NCBI GenBank assembly: GCA_002347025.1
Contig: DEAE01000016.1
Location: 8,521 to 72,520, forward strand
Direction of reading: 5' to 3'
Length of the DNA stretch: 64,000 nucleotides
Origin: Acidobacteria bacterium UBA2990
GTDB lineage: Bacteria > Acidobacteriota > Vicinamibacteria > Vicinamibacterales > UBA8438
Both the position numbers and the translations under genes were made by a program. Numbering within the stretch: position 1 is the first letter of the stretch; each line of letters starts with the position of its first letter. This document shows positions 45,065 to 53,444 of this stretch, piece after piece. The notes under the pieces were generated by a model. The model worked only from the letters and a program-made list of their open reading frames with translations, had not been told where the DNA came from and made no database searches.

Positions 45065-46011
45065 CTCACCGCCTCTGCCGGCACCGCACTACCCGGTTGG
45101 CCCTGCTCATCAACAGGCACCAGCATAAGGTCGAAACGAGTGAACTTACCGAACACATTCTTAATACGGTTCCCAGGCGCCTGATACGCCAGAGCTGAAG
45201 TCAGGGTCGGAAAATTCGAAGCTACGTCCTCGCGGAGAAACACCGCATTAACCCGTTCACTCGTAACTAACCGGTAGCCTTTCCGACGTCCCAAGCGGAC
45301 CATCGCCTCAAGTGAGGCACCACGATAAGCTCGAGTTGGAGCAGTCTTGATAAAGAAATTTGGATCATAGGGAATCGTTGCCGAGACAGTAGGACCTAAT
45401 AAATAGTTGTATTCAATGATAACCACCCTTGGTCGGCAGATAGTGAGGGCATCCCAAAGCCAAAAATCATTACCGTCAACATCTAGACTCAGGAGATCAA
45501 TCTCACCTCGGAAACCAGCCTCCGCCAACACAGTATTGATATTCTCTCGAGACATCCGATGGGATTCCGTCAGAACATCCTCACTGGCGAAACGAACAGC
45601 CACCTTTTCAACTGCGGCTGGCTGTGCATCGATCATTAAACCGCTCCAACCGCACTCCTGAGCAAGAAACCCGGAGTTTCCTCCGTTGACTCCACAACCA
45701 ATCTCAACGAACCGGCTATTCGTGATACCCACCTGCTTGAAAAGTTCGACCAACAACCCGTCTTCCTCATTCTGGGACGTAACACCAAATCGACGAGAGC
45801 GAAGAAGTTTTCTTGGTGGCAAGTCAACATCTTCGAGAAACATCCTGCGAGCGACCGCACTCACAGTTCGATGCGTCTTCTGGAGTTCAACCATCGAACG
45901 TTCGAGACGTTCGAGACGTTCGAGTACCTTGTCCAGGCGGTCAGCAAGATCCGCACCAGTCGACCTGCCAAGAATTCGCTCCCAAAGCTTTGTCAAATTC
46001 ATCAGTCTCAC
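45061..46011 (-). CDS. FkbM-like methyltransferase-type protein, paralogue 2
   Basis: A 316-residue paralogue of the proteins at 24920-25948 and 53832-54797. An N-terminal helix has a perfect L-E-R repeat (LERLERLERSMVELQKTH, about residues 28-45) encoded by a 9-base tandem repeat. The catalytic-type domain has FGVTSQNEEDGLLVELFKQ, RFVEIGCGVNGGNSGFLAQE, CGWSGLMIDAQ, EIDLLSLDVDGNDFWLWDAL and VVIIEYNYLLGP. The conserved S-Q-N-E-E-D-G and D-x-D-G-N/T-D segments are identical in type to the other copies. It is coupled by four-base overlaps to both neighbours. A methyltransferase role is inferred from the FkbM-like layout. Confidence 0.65.
   Translation of the reverse strand: MRLMNLTKLWERILGRSTGADLADRLDKVLERLERLERSMVELQKTHRTVSAVARRMFLEDVDLPPRKLLRSRRFGVTSQNEEDGLLVELFKQVGITNSRFVEIGCGVNGGNSGFLAQECGWSGLMIDAQPAAVEKVAVRFASEDVLTESHRMSRENINTVLAEAGFRGEIDLLSLDVDGNDFWLWDALTICRPRVVIIEYNYLLGPTVSATIPYDPNFFIKTAPTRAYRGASLEAMVRLGRRKGYRLVTSERVNAVFLREDVASNFPTLTSALAYQAPGNRIKNVFGKFTRFDLMLVPVDEQGQPGSAVPAEAVR
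45898..45924. repeat. 9-base tandem repeat, three perfect copies, inside a coding region
   Basis: The unit ACGTTCGAG occurs three times in a row, with one further partial copy before it. On the minus strand it codes for L-E-R repeats of the coiled-coil helix in FkbM-like paralogue 2. Slippage would change helix length in three-residue steps without shifting the frame. Confidence 0.85.
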
Positions 46012-48704
46012 AAACGATCTTGGGTAACCGTTGCCAACCCATGGTCAACGGCCGACCGAGCACCGTTAGGCATTGAGGCCACGTCGCCTCCATCAGGCTG
46101 CATCAGGACATGGCTCAGCAAATCGAGCCCTTCTACATCAAGGGCTACATAGGATCCACGTTTTAACTTCGCTGCAACTCTGTACATTAAGTCCAAGTGG
46201 TGGGGTGCAACATGAGCCGGGCTGGAATAGAACGCCAACGACCTTACCCCATAGAACGGAGCGAGGTAAGACAGTCCTCCATAGTTGCCTATGAAGGCCT
46301 GAGCTCCACAGATTACCTTGGTCTGGACGTCGAGGTTATTACTAGGCTCAAGAAGGTGATCAATTGGGTGCACCTTTCTTGTAACGTCCGGCTTTAGATC
46401 CCAATGATCATCAAGATCATAACCAGGGTTTAACAGCACGACATCCGTAGTCTCCGTTATCCGCGTGAGCAACTTTCGAACGAAGATGACATTGGCTTCG
46501 GTCTCTGGGAACGCCGTATTGTGATAGAACCGAACCGCAATATACCTGTCAGGCAATTTAGCCGAGATATCTGATATATCGAGGCTCGGCAGGCGCTTAA
46601 AAGATGCGAAATTCTCGATAAGATTGATTGATGTACGGCTCTTCCAATAGGGATAAAAAAGTCTATACATATACATTGGGTGAAACATCTGCACGTCTCT
46701 ACGCTGAATGGACACCTTTACAAGTTTGACAACCTCTCGCTCAAAATCCGTGAAAGCTCTCTGCTTCATCTGTCCAGACGCGATCTGCTCTTCATTTCTC
46801 TTTTTCAACTGCTCAGGTGTGAAAAAATCAAACACATCGACGTAGTGATTACCTATGTTCCTGTACCAGGAAGCTACTCCGCCACGAGATACGATAATCA
46901 TGCGTTCTTGATCAAATTCTCGATAAGTCTTCACCCAATTCAAGAACGGCAACCAATAAAGCAGTTCGAACCCAACCTCGCTCAGCCACGGCCCCACAAT
47001 CAGCGGGCGGTCAATCTTGTGCATCTTGTCAATGACGCGGGGAATGGCCACCATCTCTTCTGTTGGCTCATCAGGATTCATTCGCGACATAACTCGCGGA
47101 ACCATATATTTCTTAACGAACCCTTTTGCCGGACGCCAACGCAACACAAGATCAAGAAGATCGAACAATGGTTTAAGTAGAAACCCGCTAACAGTCAGTG
47201 GCCTTAGCTTGCGCTGCCGTTTCACCCGCACCCGTGCAAAGTGGCGTACCACCTTCAGCCCGAGAGCCGCCGGCCACAAAACACACCTAAACAGATATAG
47301 GGGCAGTCCAAGGCGCTCAGGCGAACCAGGAGAAAGCCGTCCTAGAGCTTCAATCCCGTCGGCTATGAGCGGCGTTGCTGGTACAGCTAAGCCTTCTGGG
47401 CGAACGAACCCCTCCAGAAAGCCTTTTCGCCTCGCGTCCTCCTTGAGTCCTTCAGTGAAAGCATGACTCAGTTGTTCGACATGGCGATCAAATCCTCTGG
47501 CGTTCTGAGCCAGGCCACCACCAACTTCAAGCAAATAGTGAAAATGCAGGGTACCCTCTTGAGTTCCAGCGTGTTCCTCACTTTGAATGGTGAAGACCGG
47601 TCGACCCACAACTCCGGCTTCAATTTGAGCACTCGTGTTTACGCCGACCACCATTGCACTATGAAAGAGGGAATCAAAAAAATCGTTCTTCGAGACCTCG
47701 TCTACTGGATTGGCACCACCCAATGGCCACACTACAACATCGTTAAACTCAGCTAGATCATACTTTTGCCATGGTTGCACATTCTGGGGATGGGGCCGAA
47801 CTAGCACAGCCGCTTCGCGCACCCTGACGTCGGTCGACGTTCGCAAAGCTCGGACCCAGCGATCGACGAACGCCGCTTCATTCGGAGCGATAAACCCAGA
47901 GGAACAAACATACAGAATGAAAGGCTGGTCAACTGGTAATCTGACCTTGCTACAGAACTCCTCTCTCGTGGTGCTCGGCTTTCGATTGAACCACTGGTCG
48001 TAGACAGGAGCCCCAGTCACCAGGACATCAGCAGCATCTACACCATGCATCTCAACTGCCTCGTGTTTCTGGAACTCGTTCCAGACATACACGCGGTCCG
48101 GTAAGAGCCGTATCAGGCCCTTGTTTGTCAGGTTGTCCCAACTGTGAACGCACAAGCCAGTCCGGATGCCACGTGCTTGAGCACTCTTGATGTAGTCAAC
48201 CTGATCTGAGCCCAGATCAACCAGTGGAGTCACCAACACAACATCTGGCTCTTGTGCAGCGATGAGCCCATCAACCCAAGAATCGGTAGGAATCGCCTGC
48301 TCAATCCACAACAGCAACTTCCAAAGCAAACGCCGGCCAGTCGCGGAGTCCACTAGGGGCAACCCGCTGAACCAAGCGATTGTTCCGGGAAGCCGTGTCT
48401 CGGCTCGTTCCCTAAGCTTTTCAGCGATCTGATACTCAGGCGCACGATAGCGCAGATAGTCAGCCCACAGCCTTACGCCGCGAGCAAGCCCCAACCAATA
48501 GCGATACGGGGTCTTCTTTGTCAGCTCAGAATAGGTAACGCTTGGGCAATCGTCGGTCAGCTCCCAAAGCAAGCGGCCGTCACCCAGGCGGTCTTGCATC
48601 ACGAACGACAAATGTATGTCGTGCCCCCGAGAAGCTAACTCACGCACGGTGGAGCCAAAATTTCGGAGTGTTCCTGGATGACGCATCGAAAAGAAGATCT
48701 TCAT
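46008..48704 (-). CDS. GT-B-like transferase fused to the island's shared C-terminal module
   Basis: An 898-residue protein. The N-terminal half (1-about 460) is the W-D-N-L type: MKIFFSMRHPGTLRNFGSTV, DVVLVTPLVDLGSDQVDYIK, CVHSWDNLTNKGLIRLLPDR, VLVRPHPQNVQPWQKYDL and VVGVNTSAQIEAGVVGRPVF. A basic, hydrophobic linker (about 460-550) follows, then the shared module at 566-858: RPLIVGPWLSEVGFELLYW, IIVSRGGVASWYRN, VQMFHPMYMYRLFYPYW, YIAVRFYHNTAFPETE and AFIGNYGGLSYLAPFYGV. The ATG at 48704 overlaps the upstream stop (ATGA) and removes a seven-residue extension. It probably has two transferase centres in one chain; reactions are unknown. Confidence 0.78.
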   Translation of the reverse strand: MKIFFSMRHPGTLRNFGSTVRELASRGHDIHLSFVMQDRLGDGRLLWELTDDCPSVTYSELTKKTPYRYWLGLARGVRLWADYLRYRAPEYQIAEKLRERAETRLPGTIAWFSGLPLVDSATGRRLLWKLLLWIEQAIPTDSWVDGLIAAQEPDVVLVTPLVDLGSDQVDYIKSAQARGIRTGLCVHSWDNLTNKGLIRLLPDRVYVWNEFQKHEAVEMHGVDAADVLVTGAPVYDQWFNRKPSTTREEFCSKVRLPVDQPFILYVCSSGFIAPNEAAFVDRWVRALRTSTDVRVREAAVLVRPHPQNVQPWQKYDLAEFNDVVVWPLGGANPVDEVSKNDFFDSLFHSAMVVGVNTSAQIEAGVVGRPVFTIQSEEHAGTQEGTLHFHYLLEVGGGLAQNARGFDRHVEQLSHAFTEGLKEDARRKGFLEGFVRPEGLAVPATPLIADGIEALGRLSPGSPERLGLPLYLFRCVLWPAALGLKVVRHFARVRVKRQRKLRPLTVSGFLLKPLFDLLDLVLRWRPAKGFVKKYMVPRVMSRMNPDEPTEEMVAIPRVIDKMHKIDRPLIVGPWLSEVGFELLYWLPFLNWVKTYREFDQERMIIVSRGGVASWYRNIGNHYVDVFDFFTPEQLKKRNEEQIASGQMKQRAFTDFEREVVKLVKVSIQRRDVQMFHPMYMYRLFYPYWKSRTSINLIENFASFKRLPSLDISDISAKLPDRYIAVRFYHNTAFPETEANVIFVRKLLTRITETTDVVLLNPGYDLDDHWDLKPDVTRKVHPIDHLLEPSNNLDVQTKVICGAQAFIGNYGGLSYLAPFYGVRSLAFYSSPAHVAPHHLDLMYRVAAKLKRGSYVALDVEGLDLLSHVLMQPDGGDVASMPNGARSAVDHGLATVTQDRL
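46131..47009 (-). other. Shared module, copy B (C-terminus of the W-D-N-L fusion)
   Basis: Residues 566-858 of the preceding protein. The closest match by eye is copy A: the openings read G-P-W-L-S-E-V-G-F-E in both, followed by V-S-R-G-G and W-Y-R. Confidence 0.8.
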
Positions 48705-50572
48705 GACAAGACCTGATCTAACCAAGCACTGAGTCGCGTCGCGGTAAGTTCACTAGCTTTCTCAAGATCGACGCACTCATCCGTAACTGTCTTCACCATG
48801 GAGCGCAAGACCCGAACATGATGCGAAAAAAGTCTGCCTTCCTTTTCAAAAATCATCAAAGTCGGCACCCGGTAGAAAGGAGGCAATAAGGAGATGCTAC
48901 CGAATGTCCCAATGTAGGCACGGGCCCCGGCTATAACCTTAGCTTGCTCCCTCAACTGGCTCTCAGATCGGCCTGGCGCTGGCACGACCTGAACATTGTT
49001 CGAATCAGAGTTCCCCTGTAGCCGAGGAACAAAACCATCAGAATCGACCAACCTAACCGGTAGACGTTTGGCTAGATCGAGCGATATCCAATTCATTAAA
49101 TCGCGGTGCGGCTTAGTATCCTCAAAAGAAGAGCTAAACCGGAAACCTAACACCGCGTAAGGCTGAGCTTCCTTTTGGATTGACTCGGTCGTAGCTACCG
49201 GCGGAGTCAACGGCTCATAACGCGAATGCTCATCCAACCACGAATCTGGCAATGATCCATCCCAAACCCTCGAGCATGCATTGAAGAGAAGAGAGGGATG
49301 GACTACGGCATAGTCCTTCGTATCAATCCGCTGTGCGACACATTCAAGCAGCTCGGTATCAAAATTCGATATCTGCTTCTGTTTCCAGGACCCAGTCTCT
49401 TTGATTCGGTCTCGATTTCGATGCTCAAACACATCAAATGAAACTAGGTCGCACACATCGATATAAGATCCCACAAGGCTGCCATACCACTCATCAACCC
49501 GTCCGCGCGACACCGCAACAACAGGCCCAGGCGGCCTACCGAATTGACTAAACATCCAGGCAACAAACGGTCGCCAATAAAGCAATTCCAGTCCCACATC
49601 AGAAAGGCACGGACCAATAATGATTGGCCTGTGTCCGTCCCAAGCCTGAGTCACATGATGGGACACATCAGGAGCAACACCTGTTCTTTCAAGACTGCGC
49701 ACAGCCCGGCGAACGATTTCGCCAGGTTCTAAGCGAACAGGGGCATCAGGTGACCGGCTACCATCCTCGACAAGCCGAGATTGCACTTGGTCTAGGCGAT
49801 TGAGCCGATAAACAAACTTGTCATAAACCGGTAGGACCATCTGAGGACTACCCTCATAAACAACATCGCCTTCATGCAAGATCATCGCGCGTGAGAAGTT
49901 CGCTTGCTCTGGAAGACCTGCCGCTACTGACGATAGAATGAGATTCGCGCCCTGCTCTAGGACCAGCCCTACACGATCCGCCACCCGTCTCGACACCGGA
50001 TCGTCACCGGCCCTCGGAAAACCGTCAAAGATACGAATGTCCTTCGGAACAACTAGAGCTGACACCAACCCCAATTGACCTCCACGCTCCTTCGGCAGGT
50101 CGATGAGCTTAGTGTCCCTCTCATCTGACAACCCTGTAATATCAAGCACCTCTTCACAGCACTTACCGGAAAGTTCGGGCTCGACGCCATGAATGGCGGT
50201 AGCAAGCTGCACACACTCCCAAACCGTCAAAAAAGCAACCATTCCCACAGGTCTGGCACCCACCAGACCCACGCGGCCACCAGCATGGACATGCCCCGCA
50301 TCGGCACGCAACATCCCCGTCAACAGCTTTGCGATAGTCGTCTTGCCAGAACCTGCCGCTCCGAGAACAAGGACGTTCTCACCTTCTCGCATCGTGACGG
50401 AAAATCCTCGGATCGCCACCCACTCATCAGGTCGGAGACGATTCAGCGACCGCTTACCAAAACGAAAAATATCTGCGAACACATGTCGACGTCCCAGCTC
50501 AAAATCAGAGGTAAATACCTTGGCAAGAGCTTTACATTCAAGCAACGTCCTGGGCCTAGCCGTGCTCATCAT
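48701..50572 (-). CDS. Degenerate polysaccharide-export ABC ATPase fused to the shared C-terminal module
   Basis: About 623 residues. Residues 10-265 form a Wzt/KpsT-type ATPase domain: LLECKALAKVFTSDFELGRR, then an intact Walker A loop GAAGSGKTT at 72-80. The rest of the active site is altered. The signature is LPKERGGQLGL instead of LSGGQ or SSGM. Walker B is IRIFDGFP, with no Glu after Asp184. The H-loop reads LILSSVAAG without His. Residues 316-606 are the shared module (RPIIIGPCLSDVGLELLYW, VVAVSRGRVDEWYGSLVG, AYIGTFGSISLLPPFYRVP). Ordinary Wzt proteins carry a beta-sandwich glycan-binding domain here instead. The Wzm-type permease gene lies 37 bases upstream, so the pair probably forms an export complex. 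Start among consecutive GTG-ATG-ATG codons is uncertain. Confidence 0.8.
   Translation of the reverse strand: MMSTARPRTLLECKALAKVFTSDFELGRRHVFADIFRFGKRSLNRLRPDEWVAIRGFSVTMREGENVLVLGAAGSGKTTIAKLLTGMLRADAGHVHAGGRVGLVGARPVGMVAFLTVWECVQLATAIHGVEPELSGKCCEEVLDITGLSDERDTKLIDLPKERGGQLGLVSALVVPKDIRIFDGFPRAGDDPVSRRVADRVGLVLEQGANLILSSVAAGLPEQANFSRAMILHEGDVVYEGSPQMVLPVYDKFVYRLNRLDQVQSRLVEDGSRSPDAPVRLEPGEIVRRAVRSLERTGVAPDVSHHVTQAWDGHRPIIIGPCLSDVGLELLYWRPFVAWMFSQFGRPPGPVVAVSRGRVDEWYGSLVGSYIDVCDLVSFDVFEHRNRDRIKETGSWKQKQISNFDTELLECVAQRIDTKDYAVVHPSLLFNACSRVWDGSLPDSWLDEHSRYEPLTPPVATTESIQKEAQPYAVLGFRFSSSFEDTKPHRDLMNWISLDLAKRLPVRLVDSDGFVPRLQGNSDSNNVQVVPAPGRSESQLREQAKVIAGARAYIGTFGSISLLPPFYRVPTLMIFEKEGRLFSHHVRVLRSMVKTVTDECVDLEKASELTATRLSAWLDQVLS
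48758..49630 (-). other. Shared module, copy C (C-terminus of the ABC ATPase fusion)
   Basis: Residues 316-606 of the ATPase fusion. It is the most diverged copy: the third glycine of the opening is kept, but W becomes C in G-P-C-L-S, and the late motif reads G-T-F-G-S-I-S-L-L-P-P-F-Y. It may have lost catalysis and kept binding. Confidence 0.75.
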
Positions 50573-50609
50573 CACCTAACCAGTAGCATCAACAAACGGT
50601 CACCCATCC

Positions 50610-51428
50610 TCAACGCCTTGCCTGAGGCAGGCTCTGCACTGCCAGGGGCATAGCTCGTTGAAAAAACAAGTAGATGCCCCCAGCCAGCACAGCGAGAAGG
50701 GCAACACACATGAGGAAAAGCAAATCATTATCCGTGGCCCCACTAACAAGCCACCGCCGAGGAATGTTAATTAGATAAGTCAGTGGATTCCAACGGTTAA
50801 CCACAGCCAGTAACCCCGTTTCTGGTTCCGCGTACAAAATAGGGGCCGTCCACAACAGGACCGGAGCAAGCATTGGCAAACCGAAGCGAAAATCAAGGTA
50901 AACGAAGGTCAAGGGAACAAAACAAGCACCCACAATTAACCCACCCAAGACGATCACGGGCAAGGCAAACACCCCCAGAGGTAGCGTCAAGGGTGGCGAA
51001 GCACTCGTCAGTAGGTAGGCAGATAAGAATAGCGCCCCATAAAACATCGAGTTAAACAACACAAGTCCAGCACCGGCCGTCAGCACTGCCTCAGGACGCA
51101 ATGGACCATCAACGAATGTCCGGCGCAGTCGTCTGCCGAGCCACTGCGGAGCGATGACGGCGTCCCAGAACATCTGCCACAGTAAGAATCCGCTCAAAGC
51201 GTAAAGCACATACTCACCTGCACTCATATCACCACCGAAACCAAAGGCATTGCCTACTAGAATCAACGGTAATACCGCCATCAAAGGACGAGCAATAGCC
51301 CATACGTATTTCAGAAAAGCCTGCCGATAGCGCGCGCGAAAATCCCTCAGGAAAAGCAGTCGTCCGACGAAAACTAATTGCCTCACACTCGATTGCTGGG
51401 TCGACTGACATCTCCAATGCTTATTCAT
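50610..51428 (-). CDS. ABC-2 type polysaccharide export permease (Wzm/KpsM-like)
   Basis: A 272-residue inner-membrane protein with about six helices. It has the ABC-2 layout of Wzm/KpsM: an amphipathic N-terminus ending LLFLRDFRARYRQAFLKYVW, in which R-D-F-x-x-R-Y-x-Q-x-x-L-G/K-x-x-W is the family hallmark. ALSGFLLWQMFWDAVIAPQW follows near residue 74. The C-terminal part has PILYAEPETGLLAVVNRWNP and LTYLINIPRRWLVSG. It would form the channel for the undecaprenyl-linked glycan. The ATG at 51428 overlaps the preceding stop (ATGA), so the open frame up to 51476 is not used. Its ATPase partner is the next gene, which has a degenerate active site. Confidence 0.88.
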   Translation of the reverse strand: MNKHWRCQSTQQSSVRQLVFVGRLLFLRDFRARYRQAFLKYVWAIARPLMAVLPLILVGNAFGFGGDMSAGEYVLYALSGFLLWQMFWDAVIAPQWLGRRLRRTFVDGPLRPEAVLTAGAGLVLFNSMFYGALFLSAYLLTSASPPLTLPLGVFALPVIVLGGLIVGACFVPLTFVYLDFRFGLPMLAPVLLWTAPILYAEPETGLLAVVNRWNPLTYLINIPRRWLVSGATDNDLLFLMCVALLAVLAGGIYLFFQRAMPLAVQSLPQARR

Positions 51429-52933
51429 GATTCGTTGCCCCACGCTGTTGTCTGTCGCAACGTACGGAGGACCCACCCAGCCAGACGTTCACTCGCACCA
51501 CCAGCAGGAACTCCACAACAACGATGGACCAATTCACATCTCGCTTCCTCATCCTTACTTGGGTCCACCAGATAGGAACGTACTAACTCGATTAGATCGC
51601 CTGGGCTTGTTGCAATACGAGCCGCTTGAGTCTCAACTACCGCCTGGTAGTGCTCGTACTGATAATACCGACTAATTGACAATGGTAAATCCAAGTTCGG
51701 CACCTCATCGTAGCCAACATTGACCACGGGAGTATCGAACAGGGCTGCTTCTATTGTCGTAGTCGATGCGAAATTCACGATGACGTCACTGTGCGCTAAA
51801 GTGCCAGCCAGACGACGACGGTCGCCGATGTCCGGCGTGAAAGCATCAAAGTAATGTACGCCAGGCCCACACTGAAGCCGGTGGAACGGCTTTTCCACAA
51901 ACACCCGGTGCCCATCATGAAGACCTTGATACGACTCAGTGGCATCCCTGGGGTGGACTCGCACAAGCAGCTGGACATCAGTCCCCAACTTGCTGTCTCT
52001 TGCCGCTGCAACCAAGGTTTCCACGACTTTCTCTGTGGTTGGGTACACCGGGGCAGGGGCGCTTGCTAAAGTCACTAATGGCCTTGCCGGGTCAGCCCCA
52101 AAAGCTCTAAAAAACTCCTGCCTCGTCGGAATGGTGTCACCCTGGCTATACACATCAAACGACACTGGTCCTGTGACCGCCACGCGATCGGGATGAAACC
52201 CGTGATAACGAACCGCCTCGGTCCGCATGGTCTCATTCCATACAGCCAAATGGTCAACAGGGAGAACGGTGTGGTATTTGGATGAGAGATTGTCCCACCC
52301 AAGATCGACTCCCATTTGGGGCACACCAAAGGCCTTGGCTGCATAAATAAGCGGTACCTCCAGGGGAAGGAATCCTGCAGTGGAAGTCACCAACATTACC
52401 GGCCGATAGGTTTCGAATAGACTTCGGTAACCTTCTAGATTAGTTATAGCCTGCGCTAGACGAAACCACCTACTCCGCGATAGCGGTAGGCGGCAAACGA
52501 CTGCCTTGATCGCACTTAACAATTTCCGTCCACGCCACCCATCGAGCAATCTGGCCCGATCACGCTGAAGGCGAACCGCACGCAGCTTAGACTCCAGAAG
52601 AAATTTCTCGCTCAGGATAGAATCGACCACCCGCTCGAGGATTCCTGGTCTGAACTCAGGTAACGGCAGACAAATCACACCGGCACATTTGAGTTCGTTG
52701 GCCAGCCGGTCGTCTGAAGCGAACGGCGACAAGACTGCAATTCTTAGACTCGGCCGCGCATCAAGCAGGAAACGGAGAAACGACCCGCGAGCTAGGTCGG
52801 CCACATGGTGACCAGCCGGCACTGACAAAAAGATCGTCGACTGGCCGACTCGTGGACCAGACAAAGAGTGATCTAATAGCCCTTCTATCGTCTCTTTCGT
52901 TGGTCCTATCGGCAAGCTCGAAGTGACCATCAT
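51425..52933 (-). CDS. GT-B-like transferase with W-D-N-L motif, third relative
   Basis: About 502 residues. N-terminal half: TIFLSVPAGHHVADLARGSF and CAGVICLPLPEFRPGILERV. The centre has VMLVTSTAGFLPLEVPLIYA, then PQMGVDLGWDNLSSKYHTVL and LAVWNETMRTEAVRYHGF, which parallel the W-D-N-L segments of the proteins at 43436 and 46008. Later come LLVRVHPRDATESY and VIVNFASTTTIEAALFDTPV, the donor-side G/N-x-x-S-T-x-x-E-A pattern. The frame opens with a TTG at 52942; an ATG at 52933 is more likely, without a clear ribosome site. It overlaps the permease gene by four bases. Probably a glycosyl- or polyol-phosphate transferase; not assigned further. Confidence 0.65.
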   Translation of the reverse strand: MMVTSSLPIGPTKETIEGLLDHSLSGPRVGQSTIFLSVPAGHHVADLARGSFLRFLLDARPSLRIAVLSPFASDDRLANELKCAGVICLPLPEFRPGILERVVDSILSEKFLLESKLRAVRLQRDRARLLDGWRGRKLLSAIKAVVCRLPLSRSRWFRLAQAITNLEGYRSLFETYRPVMLVTSTAGFLPLEVPLIYAAKAFGVPQMGVDLGWDNLSSKYHTVLPVDHLAVWNETMRTEAVRYHGFHPDRVAVTGPVSFDVYSQGDTIPTRQEFFRAFGADPARPLVTLASAPAPVYPTTEKVVETLVAAARDSKLGTDVQLLVRVHPRDATESYQGLHDGHRVFVEKPFHRLQCGPGVHYFDAFTPDIGDRRRLAGTLAHSDVIVNFASTTTIEAALFDTPVVNVGYDEVPNLDLPLSISRYYQYEHYQAVVETQAARIATSPGDLIELVRSYLVDPSKDEEARCELVHRCCGVPAGGASERLAGWVLRTLRQTTAWGNES

Positions 52934-52943
52934 AGGATGCAAG

Positions 52944-53444
52944 TTACGTCTTTGCTTGTGCGATCAAGTCGCAGACTTCACGCACAGCGCCGTAGCCCCC
53001 CATCCGCGAAGTAATGAATTGGGCAACGTCCTGTACTTCAGGATAAGCATCAGCTACACAAATCGAAATGCCAACATTTCGCAGACAGTCCAGATCGTTG
53101 ACATCGTTACCAACATAAGCCACGGCCCTCAGATCAAGCCCACGCTCTGTAATAATTGTTCGAAGGGTCGCCCATTTGGTATCACCAAGGCCTTGTTTAC
53201 ACTCTAGTTGTAGCTTCGTAGCACGAGCCGATACAACAGGATTGGTCTCTGTTGACAGAACCATACAATCGACGCCGACCCGACCTAACATCTGCACACC
53301 TAGCCCATCCGACCTGGAACAATAAACAGATTCCCGGCCATCTTCTCCGACTAAAACTCGGTTGTCCGTGAACACCCCATCAAAGTCAAAAACAACGAAG
53401 GTAACCGCACTGAGGTGATCCTTTGTGATTGGTATAGCCATCAT
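52944..53444 (-). CDS. KdsC-like HAD phosphatase
   Basis: A 166-residue HAD hydrolase of the KdsC / nonulosonate-9-phosphate phosphatase group. Motif I is VVFDFDGVFTDN (Asp20, Asp22), motif II is the Thr in VLSTETNPVV, Lys90 lies in GDTKWATL, and motif IV is YVGNDVNDLDCL. This small tetrameric type lacks a large cap. KdsC removes phosphate from Kdo-8-phosphate; relatives do the same for sialic acid 9-phosphate or are fused to CMP-sialate synthetases. In an island with NeuB- and NeuA-type enzymes, a nonulosonate-phosphate phosphatase is the likeliest role. It begins with an ATGA overlap with the small frame upstream. Confidence 0.85.
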   Translation of the reverse strand: MMAIPITKDHLSAVTFVVFDFDGVFTDNRVLVGEDGRESVYCSRSDGLGVQMLGRVGVDCMVLSTETNPVVSARATKLQLECKQGLGDTKWATLRTIITERGLDLRAVAYVGNDVNDLDCLRNVGISICVADAYPEVQDVAQFITSRMGGYGAVREVCDLIAQAKT

